A stretch of DNA of 64,000 bases from Brachybacterium saurashtrense (GCF_003355475.1 NZ_CP031356.1:2170001-2234000), one strand, 5' to 3'. Counted from the stretch's first letter, positions 38,224-47,143 are shown. Numbers and translations: made by a program. Notes: generated by a model from the sequence alone, not told the origin.

Positions 38224-39201
38224 TCAGGCCGCGGTGGCGGCGGTGGCGGCGTCGGGAGCGGGGGCGCCGTCGCCCGGCGCGCCGGGCTGCTCCTCCTGGC
38301 CGGTGAGGGTGAAGAACACGTCCTCCAGGCCGCCGCCCCCGGAGGCGCCGAGCGCGGTGAGCACGATCTGCTCGCGCAGGGCGAGGCGGCCCATGTCCTC
38401 CGGGGCGAGGCTCACCTCGAGCTCCTCGCCGGCGCGTGGCTCGTAGGCGATGCCGTGACGGTCCAGCGCCTTCCGCAGCGCGGCCGGCTCCAGGGCGGTG
38501 ACGCGGGTGCCGCTGCCGGCCGTCAGCTCCTCGAGGGTGCCCTCGCGCACGAGGCGCCCCCGGCTGATCACGACCAGGCGGTCCACGGTCGCTTCCACCT
38601 CGCGCAGCTGGTGGCTGGACAGCAGCACCGTGCCGCCGGCGTCGGCGAAGGAGCGCAGCAGCGAGCGCATCCAGCGGATCCCCTCGGGGTCCAGGCCGTT
38701 CGCGGGCTCGTCGAGCACGAGCACGGAGGGGTCGCCGATCAGCGCCACGCCGATCCCGAGCCGCTGGCGCATCCCGTAGGAGTAGCCGCCCACGCGCTTG
38801 CCGCCGGCGCCCTCCAGCCCCACCATCGCGAGCACCTCGTCGGCGCGCGCGGCGGGCATGCCGAGCGTGCGGGCGGTCAGCCGGAGGGTCTCCAGGCCGG
38901 TGCGGCCGCTGTGGAGGGCGCGGGCGTCGAGCATCACCCCGATCGTGCGGGCGGGACGGACGAGGCTGCGGAAGGGGCGCCCGCCCACCAGCGCCTCGCC
39001 CTCGTCGGCCCGGGCGAGCCCGGTGAGGATGCGCAGGGTGGTGGACTTGCCGGCGCCGTTGGGGCCGAGGAAGCCGGTGACGGTGCCGGGGGTGCAGGCG
39101 AAGGTGAGGTCGTCGACGGCGGCGCGGGTGCCGTACACCTTGCGCAGGCCGCGCACCTCGAGGCCGACGGCCGGGGCGGTGGGGGGAGTCGTGGAGGTCA
39201 T
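38224..39201 (-). CDS. ABC transporter ATP-binding protein
   Basis: A 325-residue ATPase: Walker A GPNGAGKST, signature YSYGMRQRLGIG, Walker B VLVLDEPANGLDPEG and H-loop SSHQLREVE. Resembles the DrrA/BcrA group used for drug, lantibiotic or peptide export. The last 70 residues form an accessory domain and an Ala/Pro-rich end. First gene of the pair with the permease, divergent from a two-component system that probably senses the exported compound. Confidence 0.92.
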   Translation of the reverse strand: MTSTTPPTAPAVGLEVRGLRKVYGTRAAVDDLTFACTPGTVTGFLGPNGAGKSTTLRILTGLARADEGEALVGGRPFRSLVRPARTIGVMLDARALHSGRTGLETLRLTARTLGMPAARADEVLAMVGLEGAGGKRVGGYSYGMRQRLGIGVALIGDPSVLVLDEPANGLDPEGIRWMRSLLRSFADAGGTVLLSSHQLREVEATVDRLVVISRGRLVREGTLEELTAGSGTRVTALEPAALRKALDRHGIAYEPRAGEELEVSLAPEDMGRLALREQIVLTALGASGGGGLEDVFFTLTGQEEQPGAPGDGAPAPDAATAATAA

Positions 39202-39269
39202 GGCACGAGCCTCCTCCGCGGGCCGGGCCCCTGCCAGCGACCGGCGGCCAGGCGGGACCTGACGAAGGT

Positions 39270-39341
39270 CTGCCCGCCGCGCCGACGACGGGCCCGCACC
39301 CCCGACCTCCGTCGGCGCCGTGTGCGACCTGCGGCGGGCAG
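39270..39341. promoter_or_regulatory. nested inverted repeats in the ABC/histidine-kinase promoter region
   Basis: CTGCCCGCCGC (39270-39280) pairs with GCGGCGGGCAG (39331-39341); inside, CGCCGACG (39280-39287) pairs with CGTCGGCG (39310-39317). The structure sits between the divergent ABC and kinase genes and could be the response-regulator binding region. Confidence 0.35.
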
Positions 39342-39391
39342 GGGCGCGGGCCGCGCCGTCGCGCCGCGTCCGCGCCGATAGGCTGACGCCC

Positions 39392-40525
39392 GTGGACGCA
39401 CCAGGAGCACCCCGCAGACACCTCTGGCAGGAGGTGCTCGTGCTGGTCCTGATCGCCGCCGAGGCCGTGCTCCAGCTCGTGCTCGCCGAATCCTCGCTGG
39501 ATCTGTGGCGGGCCGGCGCCATGGTGGTGCTGGGTGTCGCGCTGCTGCTGCGGCACCGCCACTGGCGGTGGCTGCTGCCGGTGCTGCTGACGGCGAACGC
39601 GCTGCCGCTCTCGCTCACCGTGCTGATCGTGGTCACCTACAGCTACGCGACCCGCAGCCAGCACCGGGTCCTCACTGCCCTGATGGTGCTGCTCGCGATC
39701 GCGACCGGGGCGGTGCCGACCATGCTGCTGGTGGGGGACGAGCCGTTCCTCGGGGTGACCGGGCTGGCGCTGGTGACCCTGGTGACCGTGGCCTCCGCCG
39801 CCACCGGGATGTACACCTCGGCCCGGCGGGCGCTGCTGGCCGAGCTGCAGGAGCGCGCCGAGCAGGCCGAGTCCGGCCGCGCGGCCGCCGAGGAGCAGGC
39901 GCGGCGCGCCGAGCGCACCCGGATCGCCCGCGAGATGCACGACATCGTGGCGCACAAGATCTCGCTGGTCGCGATGCACGCGGGCGCCCTCGAGGTGAAC
40001 CCCTCCCTGGACCGGGCCCAGGTGCAGGACTCCGCCGGCCTGATCCGCCAGACCGCCACCACCGCGCTCTCCGAGCTGCGGGAGGTGCTGGGCGTGCTGC
40101 GCGGGGACGAGGAGGAGGCGCCGCTGGCCCCGCAGCCCACCTGGGAGGACGTGCGCCGCCTGGTGACCACCTCCCAGCAGGCCGGGATCACCGTGGACCT
40201 GTTCGACTTCATCGACGACGAGGTGCCCGACCCCCTCGCCCGCACCGCCTACCGGGTGGTGCAGGAGGGGCTGACGAACATCCACAAGCACGCCCTGCAC
40301 ACCAAAGCGCGGGTGGCGCTGATCGGCGAGCCCGGGACGGAGCTGGTGATCGAGGTCAGTAATGTGCTCCCCAAGGGGTTCACGACGGATCTGCCCGGAG
40401 CCCGGATGGGGCTCTCGGGCATCGAGACCCGTGTGACGCATGCGGGGGGCACGATCACGTCGGGCCCCACCGACGACGGACGATTCGAAGTGAGGGCGGT
40501 GATCCCGTGGCCGACGGCGACGTGA
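39392..40525 (+). CDS. sensor histidine kinase (NarL/LiaS type)
   Basis: A 377-residue kinase. Four or five helices lie in residues 15-150, without a sizeable extracellular domain (an intramembrane-sensing type). A coiled linker follows, then the HisKA_3 box with phospho-acceptor His183 in AREMHDIVAHKISLVAMHAG and a HATPase domain (QEGLTNIHKHA; RMGLSGIETRV). GTG at 39392 is chosen because protein-like sequence begins there. It phosphorylates the response regulator that overlaps its 3' end. Confidence 0.92.
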   Translation: MDAPGAPRRHLWQEVLVLVLIAAEAVLQLVLAESSLDLWRAGAMVVLGVALLLRHRHWRWLLPVLLTANALPLSLTVLIVVTYSYATRSQHRVLTALMVLLAIATGAVPTMLLVGDEPFLGVTGLALVTLVTVASAATGMYTSARRALLAELQERAEQAESGRAAAEEQARRAERTRIAREMHDIVAHKISLVAMHAGALEVNPSLDRAQVQDSAGLIRQTATTALSELREVLGVLRGDEEEAPLAPQPTWEDVRRLVTTSQQAGITVDLFDFIDDEVPDPLARTAYRVVQEGLTNIHKHALHTKARVALIGEPGTELVIEVSNVLPKGFTTDLPGARMGLSGIETRVTHAGGTITSGPTDDGRFEVRAVIPWPTAT

Positions 40526-41187
40526 CGCGCGTGGGACTGATCGACGACGACTCGCTGGTGCGCGCCGGGCTCGCCATGATCCTGGGGGCCGATCCCGGGA
40601 TCGAGGTGGTGGCGCAGGGCGGGGACGGCGCCGAGGCCGTGACGCTGGTGCAGAAGCATCGACCGGACGTGCTGCTGATGGACGTGCGGATGCCGCGGCT
40701 GGACGGGATCGCCGCGACCCGGGCGGTGAGCGCGCTGGGCCATCCGCCCAAGATCATCATGCTCACCACGTTCGACATGGACGAGTACGTGTTCCAGGCC
40801 CTCGAGGCCGGGGCGAGCGGCTTCCTGCTCAAGGACACCCCGCCCCAGGACCTCGCCCGCGCCGTGCACGTGGTCGCCGGCGGCGACGCGATGCTCTCCC
40901 CCACCGTCACTCGGCGGATGCTCTCCCACTTCTCGGAGGCGAATCCCGGGTCCCGGCAGGAGCGCCACCCCGGCCTGCACCAGCTCACCGAGCGCGAGAC
41001 CGAGGTGCTCGGCGCCGTGGGCGCCGGCCTCTCCAACGCCCAGATCGGCATGCGCCTGTTCATGAGCGAGGCGACCGTGAAGGCGCACGTCTCCAAGATC
41101 TTCGCCAAGCTCGACTGCACCAACCGGGTGCAGATCGCGATCATCGCCCATGAGGCAGGGCTCAGCGACCTCGACGACCCGATCTGA
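40507..41187 (+). CDS. NarL/LuxR-type response regulator
   Basis: A 226-residue regulator. The receiver domain holds the acidic pair IDDDSLVRAG, phosphorylated Asp59 in LLMDVRMPRLDG, Thr in MLTTFD and Lys in FLLKDTPP. The LuxR-type helix-turn-helix is LTERETEVLGAVGAGLSNAQ plus SEATVKAHVSKIFAKL. GTG at 40507 overlaps the kinase gene by 19 bp. It is expected to control the divergent ABC exporter. Confidence 0.94.
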   Translation: MADGDVTRVGLIDDDSLVRAGLAMILGADPGIEVVAQGGDGAEAVTLVQKHRPDVLLMDVRMPRLDGIAATRAVSALGHPPKIIMLTTFDMDEYVFQALEAGASGFLLKDTPPQDLARAVHVVAGGDAMLSPTVTRRMLSHFSEANPGSRQERHPGLHQLTERETEVLGAVGAGLSNAQIGMRLFMSEATVKAHVSKIFAKLDCTNRVQIAIIAHEAGLSDLDDPI

Positions 41188-41258
41188 TCCGCAGGGCGGC
41201 GCCCCTAGCCCCGCCCGACCGGCTGATCTCCTACCGCTCGTCCCTCGCAGTACGTCGA

Positions 41259-41624
41259 TCAGCCCCAGCCGAGGTCGTGGAGGCGGGCGTCGCTGATGCC
41301 GAACAGGTGCCCCAGCTCGTGCAGCACGGTCACCGCGATCTGCTCCACCAGGTGCGCGCGCGAGCGGGCGTGGCGCTGCAGCGGGCCGCGGAACACGAAG
41401 ATCCGATCCGGCATCGCGTAGCCCTGGAACACCGAGCGCTGATCCAGCGGGATCCCCTCGTACAGGCCCAGCAGCTCGCGCCCGTCGGCCTGCTCCGGCG
41501 TGGGCTCCTCCTCCACCAGGATCACCACGTTCGCCTCCGCGATCGCGCGGGCGATCTCCTCCGGCAGGGAGTCCAGGGCGTCGTCCACCGCCTCCTCGAA
41601 GTCCTCACGGCTGATGGTGATCAT
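41259..41624 (-). CDS. zincin-like metallopeptidase family protein
   Basis: A 121-residue protein of the zincin-like DUF1025 family. The zinc site HELGHLFGISDARL (HExxHxxGxxD) is near the C-terminus. The rest has DRIFVFRGPLQRHARSRAHL. The substrate is unknown. It is convergent with the response regulator gene. Confidence 0.9.
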   Translation of the reverse strand: MITISREDFEEAVDDALDSLPEEIARAIAEANVVILVEEEPTPEQADGRELLGLYEGIPLDQRSVFQGYAMPDRIFVFRGPLQRHARSRAHLVEQIAVTVLHELGHLFGISDARLHDLGWG

Positions 41625-41746
41625 GGAGCCATCGAATCACGGCGCGCCGGGCGGGAGCGTGTCGGATACGCCGCATCCACGCGGAATCGCAGCGCGCGAG
41701 CAGCCGCACGATGGGTATGCTCGTGCGCGGGCAGTGCGCTGCCCGG

Positions 41747-41819
<73 letters not shown>

Positions 41820-41943
41820 CTTCTGACCTGCAGAAACACTCGATTGGCGCACCTCCGGACCGCAGTCCGGGCACCATTCGAGTCCCGGGACCGGGAACAG
41901 CAACCCGACACCGCGCCGTACAGGCCTCTCGAACGGGTCGGCC

Positions 41944-42216
41944 TCACAGCGAGAACCCCGAGCCGCCCCTTTCCGCGCACGATGATCGGATCAGGTAGGC
42001 GAGAACACCGCCGGCCAGCACATCAGCGGGCAGATCCCTGGTCACCGCGCTTCCCGCCGCCACCACGGTGCCCGCGCCGATCGTGGCCCCCGGCACGACG
42101 ATGACTCCGGCACCCCACCACGCACCATCCTCGATGCGGATCTCTCCACAGCGGAGGGGCCGGCGCGCTGCGCACCCCTTCCACGTCACGGCCCTCCACG
42201 ACCAGGTGGAACCCAA
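41944..42216 (-). pseudogene. remnant of a hexapeptide-repeat sugar O-acetyltransferase
   Basis: The open part includes RIEDGAWWGAGVIVVPGATI, then GAGTVVAAGSAVTRDLPADV, the left-handed beta-helix end of Maa/NodL-type acetyltransferases. The N-terminal domain and the upstream coils carrying the catalytic His are missing, and the end reads LAGGVLAYLIRSS where active enzymes have AGNPARVIR. It lies between tRNA-Glu and tRNA-Asp. Confidence 0.6.
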
Positions 42217-42315
42217 GTGCGAGGCGGCTCACAGCCGAAGTGGTGCAGAGCCCCGGAAACGTCCGGTAGAGTTATCCAGGTCGAAGCGAGCAGGAGAAGC
42301 GCGGAGACAACGCAA

Positions 42316-42389
42316 GGCCCTGTAGCTCAGTTGGTTAGAGTGCCGCCCTGTCACGGCGGAGGTCGCCGGTTCAAGCCCGGTCAGGGTCG
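42316..42389 (+). tRNA. tRNA-Asp (anticodon GTC)
   Basis: 74 nt. Acceptor GGCCCTG pairs with CAGGGTC; D-arm GCTCAGTTGGTTAGAG; anticodon loop CTGTCAC gives GTC; T-arm GCCGGTTCAAGCCCGGT. Discriminator G, CCA not encoded. Confidence 0.95.
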
Positions 42390-42394
42390 CCCTC

Positions 42395-42429
42395 ACGAAG
42401 GCCCCGGAACATCGTTCCGGGGCCTTCGT
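42395..42429 (+). terminator. terminator after tRNA-Asp
   Basis: Perfect 16-bp arms (42395-42410 and 42414-42429) with loop ATC. Confidence 0.85.
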
Positions 42430-42473
42430 CGTGCTCCCTGCGAGTGTTCATCGTCCGGTCCTACGCTCGAGGG

Positions 42474-43496
42474 ATGAGCACCGACCTGCTGAACCGTCGC
42501 CTCCGTCTCGCCTCCCGCCCGCACGGCGAGCCCGCACCCACCGACTTCGTCCACGACGAGGTCCCGGTCCCCTCCCCCGGCCCCGGCCAGGTGCTGCTGC
42601 GCACCCTCCACCTCTCCCTGGACCCCTACGTCCGGGGCCGGATGAGCGCGGCGAAGTCCTACGCCGCACCGATGGAGCTGGGGGACGTGATCGTCGGCGG
42701 CACCGTCTCCGAGGTGGTGGAGTCCACCGTCGAGGACCTCTCCCCCGGTGACGTGGTGCTCGGCTACGGCGGGTGGCAGGAGTACAGCGTCGAGGACGCG
42801 GCCGGGCTGCGCCGGCTCGACCCCGCCGTCGCTCCGGTCAGCACCGCGCTCGGCGTGCTCGGGATGCCCGGATTCACCGCCTACGCGGGCCTGCTCGCCA
42901 TCGGCCGGCCCGCCCCCGGGGAGACCGTCGCCGTCGCCGCCGCGACCGGCCCCGTCGGCTCGGCCGTCGCCCAGATCGCGCAGCTGCGCGGCGCCCGCGC
43001 GATCGGGATCGCCGGCGGGGAGCGCAAGGTGGCGCATCTGCGCGAGCTCGGCGTGGACGCCGCCCTCGACCACCGCGCCCCCGACCTGCCCGGCCGCCTC
43101 GCCGACGCCGCACCCGACGGGATCGACGTGTACTTCGAGAACGTGGGCGGCGCGGTCTGGGACGCGGTGCTGCCGCAGCTGAACGAGTTCGCACGGGTGC
43201 CGGTGTGCGGGCTCGCCGCGAGCTACAACGCGACCGCGCTGCCCGAGGGCCCGGACCGCAGCGGGCAGCTGATGGGCGCCGTCCTCACCCGGAGCCTCAC
43301 GCTGCGCGGCTTCATCCAGCGCGAGTTCGTCCCCACCATGTTCGAGGACTTCCTGCGCGACATGGGCGGCTGGGTCGCCTCCGGCCAGGTGCGGTACACC
43401 GAGGACGTCACCGAGGGGCTGGACCGCGCCCCCGAGGCGTTCGTGGGGATGCTGCGCGGGGACAACCTCGGCAAGACCCTCGTGCGCGTGGCCTGA
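42474..43496 (+). CDS. NADP-dependent oxidoreductase (zinc-independent MDR family)
   Basis: A 340-residue medium-chain reductase of the leukotriene B4 dehydrogenase/CurA group. It shows LHLSLDPYVRGRMS, FTAYAGLLAIGRPAPGETV, the nucleotide loop AATGPVGSAVAQIA and VYFENVGGAVWDAVLPQLNE. It lacks the zinc-ligand cysteines. Members reduce alpha,beta-unsaturated carbonyls with NADPH. The ATG at 42474 opens the family sequence. It lies between tRNA-Asp and tRNA-Phe. Confidence 0.92.
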   Translation: MSTDLLNRRLRLASRPHGEPAPTDFVHDEVPVPSPGPGQVLLRTLHLSLDPYVRGRMSAAKSYAAPMELGDVIVGGTVSEVVESTVEDLSPGDVVLGYGGWQEYSVEDAAGLRRLDPAVAPVSTALGVLGMPGFTAYAGLLAIGRPAPGETVAVAAATGPVGSAVAQIAQLRGARAIGIAGGERKVAHLRELGVDAALDHRAPDLPGRLADAAPDGIDVYFENVGGAVWDAVLPQLNEFARVPVCGLAASYNATALPEGPDRSGQLMGAVLTRSLTLRGFIQREFVPTMFEDFLRDMGGWVASGQVRYTEDVTEGLDRAPEAFVGMLRGDNLGKTLVRVA

Positions 43497-43511
43497 CCCC
43501 CGCCACGTGGT

Positions 43512-43546
43512 GTGCCTCTCACCGGGGCGACCCGAGTGGGAGGCAC
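43512..43546 (+). terminator. hairpin after the oxidoreductase gene
   Basis: GTGCCTCTCAC (43512-43522) and GTGGGAGGCAC (43536-43546) pair with one mismatch. Confidence 0.55.
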
Positions 43547-43591
43547 CCCGCGGGGGCTGTTACTCTGGTCCCCGGTCGCCCGTGCGGCCAC

Positions 43592-43664
43592 GGCTCTGTA
43601 GCTCAGTTGGTAGAGCGTTCGACTGAAAATCGAAAGGTCACCGGATCGACGCCGGTCGGAGCCA
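43592..43664 (+). tRNA. tRNA-Phe (anticodon GAA), integration site
   Basis: 73 nt. Acceptor GGCTCTG pairs with CGGAGCC; anticodon stem-loop TTCGA-CTGAAAA-TCGAA gives GAA; T-arm ACCGGATCGACGCCGGT. An integrase gene reads toward it from 68 bp away, so its 3' half is the likely att core. No second copy of the tRNA end occurs in the window. Confidence 0.95.
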
Positions 43665-43666
43665 CG

Positions 43667-43690
43667 AAACCCCCGCTCAGGCGGGGGTTT
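43667..43690 (+). terminator. terminator after tRNA-Phe
   Basis: AAACCCCCGC (43667-43676) and GCGGGGGTTT (43681-43690) with a 4-nt loop, then a T-rich run. A true intrinsic terminator. Confidence 0.9.
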
Positions 43691-43732
43691 TCTGTTTCTA
43701 ACAGTCGGCCACCCCGCAAAAACCCCGCACTT

Positions 43733-44881
43733 TCAGATCAGGCCGGACAGCTGCGCCTGCATGACCGAGCCGGCCCTGGTGTCGCCCTTGAGGGTGTTCA
43801 TGTAGACGTCCTGGGTCATCGACGGGTTGGCGTGTCCGAGGTAGGCGGCGATCTCCGCAGCGCTCATGCCAGCCCGGTCCAGCATCGTCGCCGCGGTCTT
43901 GCGGAACGTGTGAGTGGACAGCTGCGGATAGCCGAGGCCCTCGCGGATGTCGCGCAGCTCGCGCTGCGTGTTCGACGGGTCGCGCAGGCGCATGAGCACG
44001 GTCGGGAACAGCAGGGTCGTATCGTCCTTCAACCTCTCGTGACGACGACGCAGCAGATCCATCGTCGGCCGAGGAAGCGGAGTGACCCGCCAGGCCGATT
44101 CGGTCTTCGGCACCGCTTGCCGGACGATCCCCCGGCCCGTCACGCGGACGTTCGTCGCCTCGACCTCGGCGGTCTCGGCGTCGAAATCGATGGAGCCGAC
44201 GTCGAGCGCGCAGGCCTCGCCGACCCGCCAGCCGGAGGCCAGCATGAACTCGAACAGCTCGACGGTGTCCTGCTCGATGAGCGATGGCGCGGCGCGCAGC
44301 TTCTTCATGAGGTCGGGCAGATCCTGCGGCTCGATCGCGGACGAGCCCCTCTTGCCCTTGGGCTGACTGATCCGCTCGATGTCGCGGACCGGGTTGCGCG
44401 GAGCCGCGCCGTTGCTCACGGCCAGCGCCATCATCCCGCTCAGCGTCGACCGGCAGTTCTTCGCCGCCCCTGGACCTGATTCCTTGTGGACGGTGTTGAG
44501 GAACTTTTGCAGGCGGTCCGGCTTCGCCTCGGCGACGGTGAGGTCCCCCAGTCGCGGGGTGATGTGCGCGGTCACGGCGTACCCGTAGGTCTCGATGGTG
44601 CCGTCGGAGCGCTCGAGATCGCGCTTGTGGGCGAGGAACCGCTGACCGAGCTGCCGCAGCGTCGTCGAGGGCGTCAGCTCACCTCCTTGGCTGTCCTCGA
44701 TGGTCAACAGCGCCTTCTTCAACGCCGTCTCGGCCTTCGCCCGGCTCGTGCCGGAGCGTTCGACCTGACGGGACTTGCCGTCGGCGAATCGGTACCGCGT
44801 GCGTGCCCGCCAGCTCCCCGCGGTCGTCTGCGCGACATGGATCGTGCCGTAGGTGCCGATCTCGAGCCTCGGCCGCCCCAT
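43733..44881 (-). CDS. tyrosine site-specific integrase
   Basis: A 382-residue phage-type recombinase. An N-terminal arm-binding domain (TIHVAQTTAGSWRARTRYRF) is followed by a SAM-like core-binding domain and the catalytic domain, with Arg in ASGWRVGEAC, HTFRKT, LGHANP and the nucleophile Tyr in TQDVYMNTL. It reads toward tRNA-Phe from 68 bp, the standard layout. The ATG overlaps the stop of the upstream regulator by one base. Confidence 0.96.
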   Translation of the reverse strand: MGRPRLEIGTYGTIHVAQTTAGSWRARTRYRFADGKSRQVERSGTSRAKAETALKKALLTIEDSQGGELTPSTTLRQLGQRFLAHKRDLERSDGTIETYGYAVTAHITPRLGDLTVAEAKPDRLQKFLNTVHKESGPGAAKNCRSTLSGMMALAVSNGAAPRNPVRDIERISQPKGKRGSSAIEPQDLPDLMKKLRAAPSLIEQDTVELFEFMLASGWRVGEACALDVGSIDFDAETAEVEATNVRVTGRGIVRQAVPKTESAWRVTPLPRPTMDLLRRRHERLKDDTTLLFPTVLMRLRDPSNTQRELRDIREGLGYPQLSTHTFRKTAATMLDRAGMSAAEIAAYLGHANPSMTQDVYMNTLKGDTRAGSVMQAQLSGLI

Positions 44882-45681
44882 CAGGTCCCCTCCTCGATCG
44901 CTTCACGAAGCTCGTCGACGAGGACCCGGGTCACGCGCCCCCGCGCCTGCGGCGTGCTCCCCTCCCCCGCCCGTTCGGCGGCCTCCGCCTCGAGGCACTG
45001 CGCCCACAGGGAGCGCGCGAGGCGCTGCAGCTCCTCCGGCGCGATCTCGAGCTTCTTCGCCGCGCGCGCCTCCGCAAGGCTCGGCGGAAGCGAAGGCGCT
45101 TCGACGCGGTCGTCGGGCTCCGGCGGCTGCTGGCTCTGCTCAACCAGCTCGTCGAGCGTGTCGGACACCTCCTCGTCAGTCATCGGAGCTCCCCCGCGGT
45201 CGTGGACTGCGGACTCGATCGACGGGTCGACCCGGGAGAGCCGCTGGGCGCTCGAGCCTCCATCAGGGCCGTCGGGCGGGCCGAACGGCTCGCCGCCGTG
45301 GATGCGGGCGTCAAGCACGGGCGCTCGGTCCTCGTCCGCGATCTCGACGGGCCCTCCGCGCAGAGCGCGCTCGACCACGGTCCGCGGGATCGGCACGCCC
45401 GGGTCTCCGACAGCCGGCTTCTCGAACGCCTCTGCGGGCCCGAGGAGATCGACGAGCGCGAGCGGCCTGCCGCTCAGCTCCCCGAGGACGAGCGCCAGCG
45501 TGAGCAGGGTCGGCAGCGTCGGTGCTGCGCGCCCCTCCTCAATGGCCTGGACGCTCGACACGCTCCACGTCGCTCCGTACCGGCGGCCGCACAGTGCGAT
45601 GGACTCGAGCGTGAGCCTGTGCTCGCGCCGGAACGCTCGGGCAGAGGCCCCGACGGACTGCGCAATAGATCTCGTCTCCAT
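44881..45681 (-). CDS. helix-turn-helix regulator co-transcribed with the integrase
   Basis: A 266-residue protein. Residues 1-85 are an XRE-like domain (ARAFRREHRLTLESIALCGR, SSVQAIEEGRAAPTLPTLLT). The middle is a Pro/Gly/Asp-rich linker, and the last 60 residues are an acidic coiled helix (KKLEIAPEELQRLARSLWAQ). It probably regulates integrase and excisionase expression from the 45,700 operator region, repressing the divergent gene at 45763. One-base overlap with the integrase ATG. Confidence 0.8.
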   Translation of the reverse strand: METRSIAQSVGASARAFRREHRLTLESIALCGRRYGATWSVSSVQAIEEGRAAPTLPTLLTLALVLGELSGRPLALVDLLGPAEAFEKPAVGDPGVPIPRTVVERALRGGPVEIADEDRAPVLDARIHGGEPFGPPDGPDGGSSAQRLSRVDPSIESAVHDRGGAPMTDEEVSDTLDELVEQSQQPPEPDDRVEAPSLPPSLAEARAAKKLEIAPEELQRLARSLWAQCLEAEAAERAGEGSTPQARGRVTRVLVDELREAIEEGT

Positions 45682-45703
45682 GGAAGACAGCCTACCAGTT
45701 GTG

Positions 45704-45736
45704 TGTAACTTGTGATAGCGTGAGGCACACGTTACA
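45704..45736. promoter_or_regulatory. inverted repeat between the regulator and excisionase-like gene
   Basis: TGTAAC (45704-45709) and GTTACA (45731-45736) flank a possible -10 region in the 81-bp divergent gap. A likely operator for the XRE-like regulator. Confidence 0.45.
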
Positions 45737-45762
45737 AGATTCTGAAAGAAGGAGGATGGACG

Positions 45763-45969
45763 ATGAGCGAGAACTCGCGGGGCGCGCTGCTCGACGTGAA
45801 GGAGCTGTCGGCGCTCACGGGGATGTCGGTGTCGACGATCTACCGCAAGCGCTCCCTCGGCGAGCCCCTGCCGCGCGCGCTGAAGATCGGCACTGCTGTC
45901 CGCTGGAGGCGAGCGGACGTCGACTCATGGCTCGAGGCGCAGCTCGAGCCAGCGGCTGCGGGTGACTGA
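45763..45969 (+). CDS. excisionase-like helix-turn-helix protein
   Basis: A 68-residue AlpA/Xis-type protein: LLDVKELSALTGMSVSTIYR, then PRALKIGTAVRWRRADVDSW. AAGGAGGA precedes the ATG. Divergent from the integrase operon, the usual place for a recombination directionality factor. Confidence 0.85.
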   Translation: MSENSRGALLDVKELSALTGMSVSTIYRKRSLGEPLPRALKIGTAVRWRRADVDSWLEAQLEPAAAGD

Positions 45970-46178
45970 AGGAGCCCAAGGCGGCGCGACAACGGTGCCC
46001 ACGACCCAGCCACGGGGTCCGCGCTGACCCCGCCCGGAGAGGCGAGGGGTCGGTCGAGCCTGCCGAGCACCGTGTCACAATCAACGATGAGCAGGTTCTC
46101 CACGACCCCATCCTGACTCAGTAGTGGTAGCGGGCCTGCAGGCTCACGAGGAGTGCTCTCTCACGTAGGCTAGTGCTC

Positions 46179-46388
46179 ATGACGACAGCGACCGCTGAGA
46201 CGACGGCGACAGGAGGCCAGAGGCCATCCGTCGCTTCAGTCGTCGATGTGGCAGCAGACGAAACGGACGTCTTGGCCGCGCTGAAGGAAGCAGGCAAGGA
46301 GCTCGCCAAAGACGCGCCTCCGCTGACCAGTGAGCAGGTCGATCGAGTCGTCGCGATCCTCCGACTGAGCGACGAAGTCGATGCGTAG
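46179..46388 (+). CDS. small conserved-type hypothetical protein
   Basis: 69 residues, no recognised family. The C-terminal half LTSEQVDRVVAILRLSDEVD resembles the end of many small proteins on actinobacterial elements. The N-terminal half is Thr/Ala-rich. A terminator hairpin follows 48 bp after the stop, supporting expression. No clear ribosome site precedes the ATG. Confidence 0.55.
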   Translation: MTTATAETTATGGQRPSVASVVDVAADETDVLAALKEAGKELAKDAPPLTSEQVDRVVAILRLSDEVDA

Positions 46389-46435
46389 TCGGAGCGCGGC
46401 GAGCCGGGACTGCTCGCCTCGCTCCCAGAGACACA

Positions 46436-46465
46436 AGAACCCCGCACCTGATGGCGCGGGGTTCT
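46436..46465. terminator. terminator after the small gene
   Basis: AGAACCCCGC (46436-46445) and GCGGGGTTCT (46456-46465), perfect 10-bp stem. Confidence 0.75.
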
Positions 46466-46601
46466 CCATGTTCTGGCTCTGGCCAAACGGGGCTGAGGCT
46501 TCGAGCGCAGACGTGCGCTGCTTGCTAGCACGAGTCGCCGGCGCTAGACTATTCGAAGCAAACGCAAGCTACTTGCGCCTACTGCAGACAAGGACCCCGT
46601 C

Positions 46602-47129
46602 ATGTCCGCGAACGAGACCCTCGCCCCGTCGACGCATGCCGCCGGCGACGAGCAGCAGCTCGGCCGCGTCTACGACATGCTCACCGCCGAGGAGGCTCTG
46701 GACCCGCGGCCGAGGCACTACCTGGTCGGCGGCGGCGATCGCGATCCCGTCGAGCTCCCCGAAGAGGTCTACGAGGTGCTGCTGCGCGTCGTGGACGCGA
46801 TGCGCAAGGGCCTGTCCGTGACGGTCTCGCCGACCTCGCAGGTGCTGACCACCCAGCAGGCCGCCGATCTCCTGGGCATCAGCCGGCCCACGCTTATCAA
46901 GGCCCTCGACGAGGGGCAGCTGCCCTACACGCGCTCGGGCACGCACCGCAGGATCGCCCTGACCGACGTGCTCGACTACCGCGAGAGGCGGCGACGGGCG
47001 CAGTACGCGGCCATCGACGCACTGTCCGCCGACGTCGACGAGGCCAGCGACATCGACCAGGCCCTGGCCGACATGCGCCGATCCCGCAAGACGGTGGCCG
47101 CGAAGCGCCGGGCCGCGAAGGCCGGCTGA
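46602..47129 (+). CDS. excisionase-family DNA-binding protein, antitoxin type
   Basis: A 175-residue protein. Residues about 75-135 are an excisionase-type helix-turn-helix (LTTQQAADLLGISRPTLIKA, LDEGQLPYTRSGTHRRIALT). Such proteins usually sit directly before a PIN-domain toxin and act as its antitoxin. Here only a 23-codon stub of such a toxin follows, so this would be an orphan antitoxin or now a plain regulator. The C-terminus is basic (RRAAKAG). Confidence 0.8.
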   Translation: MSANETLAPSTHAAGDEQQLGRVYDMLTAEEALDPRPRHYLVGGGDRDPVELPEEVYEVLLRVVDAMRKGLSVTVSPTSQVLTTQQAADLLGISRPTLIKALDEGQLPYTRSGTHRRIALTDVLDYRERRRRAQYAAIDALSADVDEASDIDQALADMRRSRKTVAAKRRAAKAG

Positions 47130-47143
47130 AACAGACTGGGGCG

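Noticed and set aside
41850..41900. A tRNA-like stretch with ATTCGAGTCCCGGG after tRNA-Glu
   Set aside because: Only a T-arm-like piece can be folded; no acceptor stem or anticodon arm pairs, so it is at most a worn tRNA fragment.
45840..46103. Minus-strand frame starting MENLLIVDCDTVLG
   Set aside because: It overlaps the excisionase-like gene on the opposite strand, lacks a ribosome site and its later part is low-complexity.
46166..46181. TAGGCT placed 7 nt before the ATG at 46179, suggesting another leaderless gene
   Set aside because: No acceptable -35 element lies 16-19 bp upstream.
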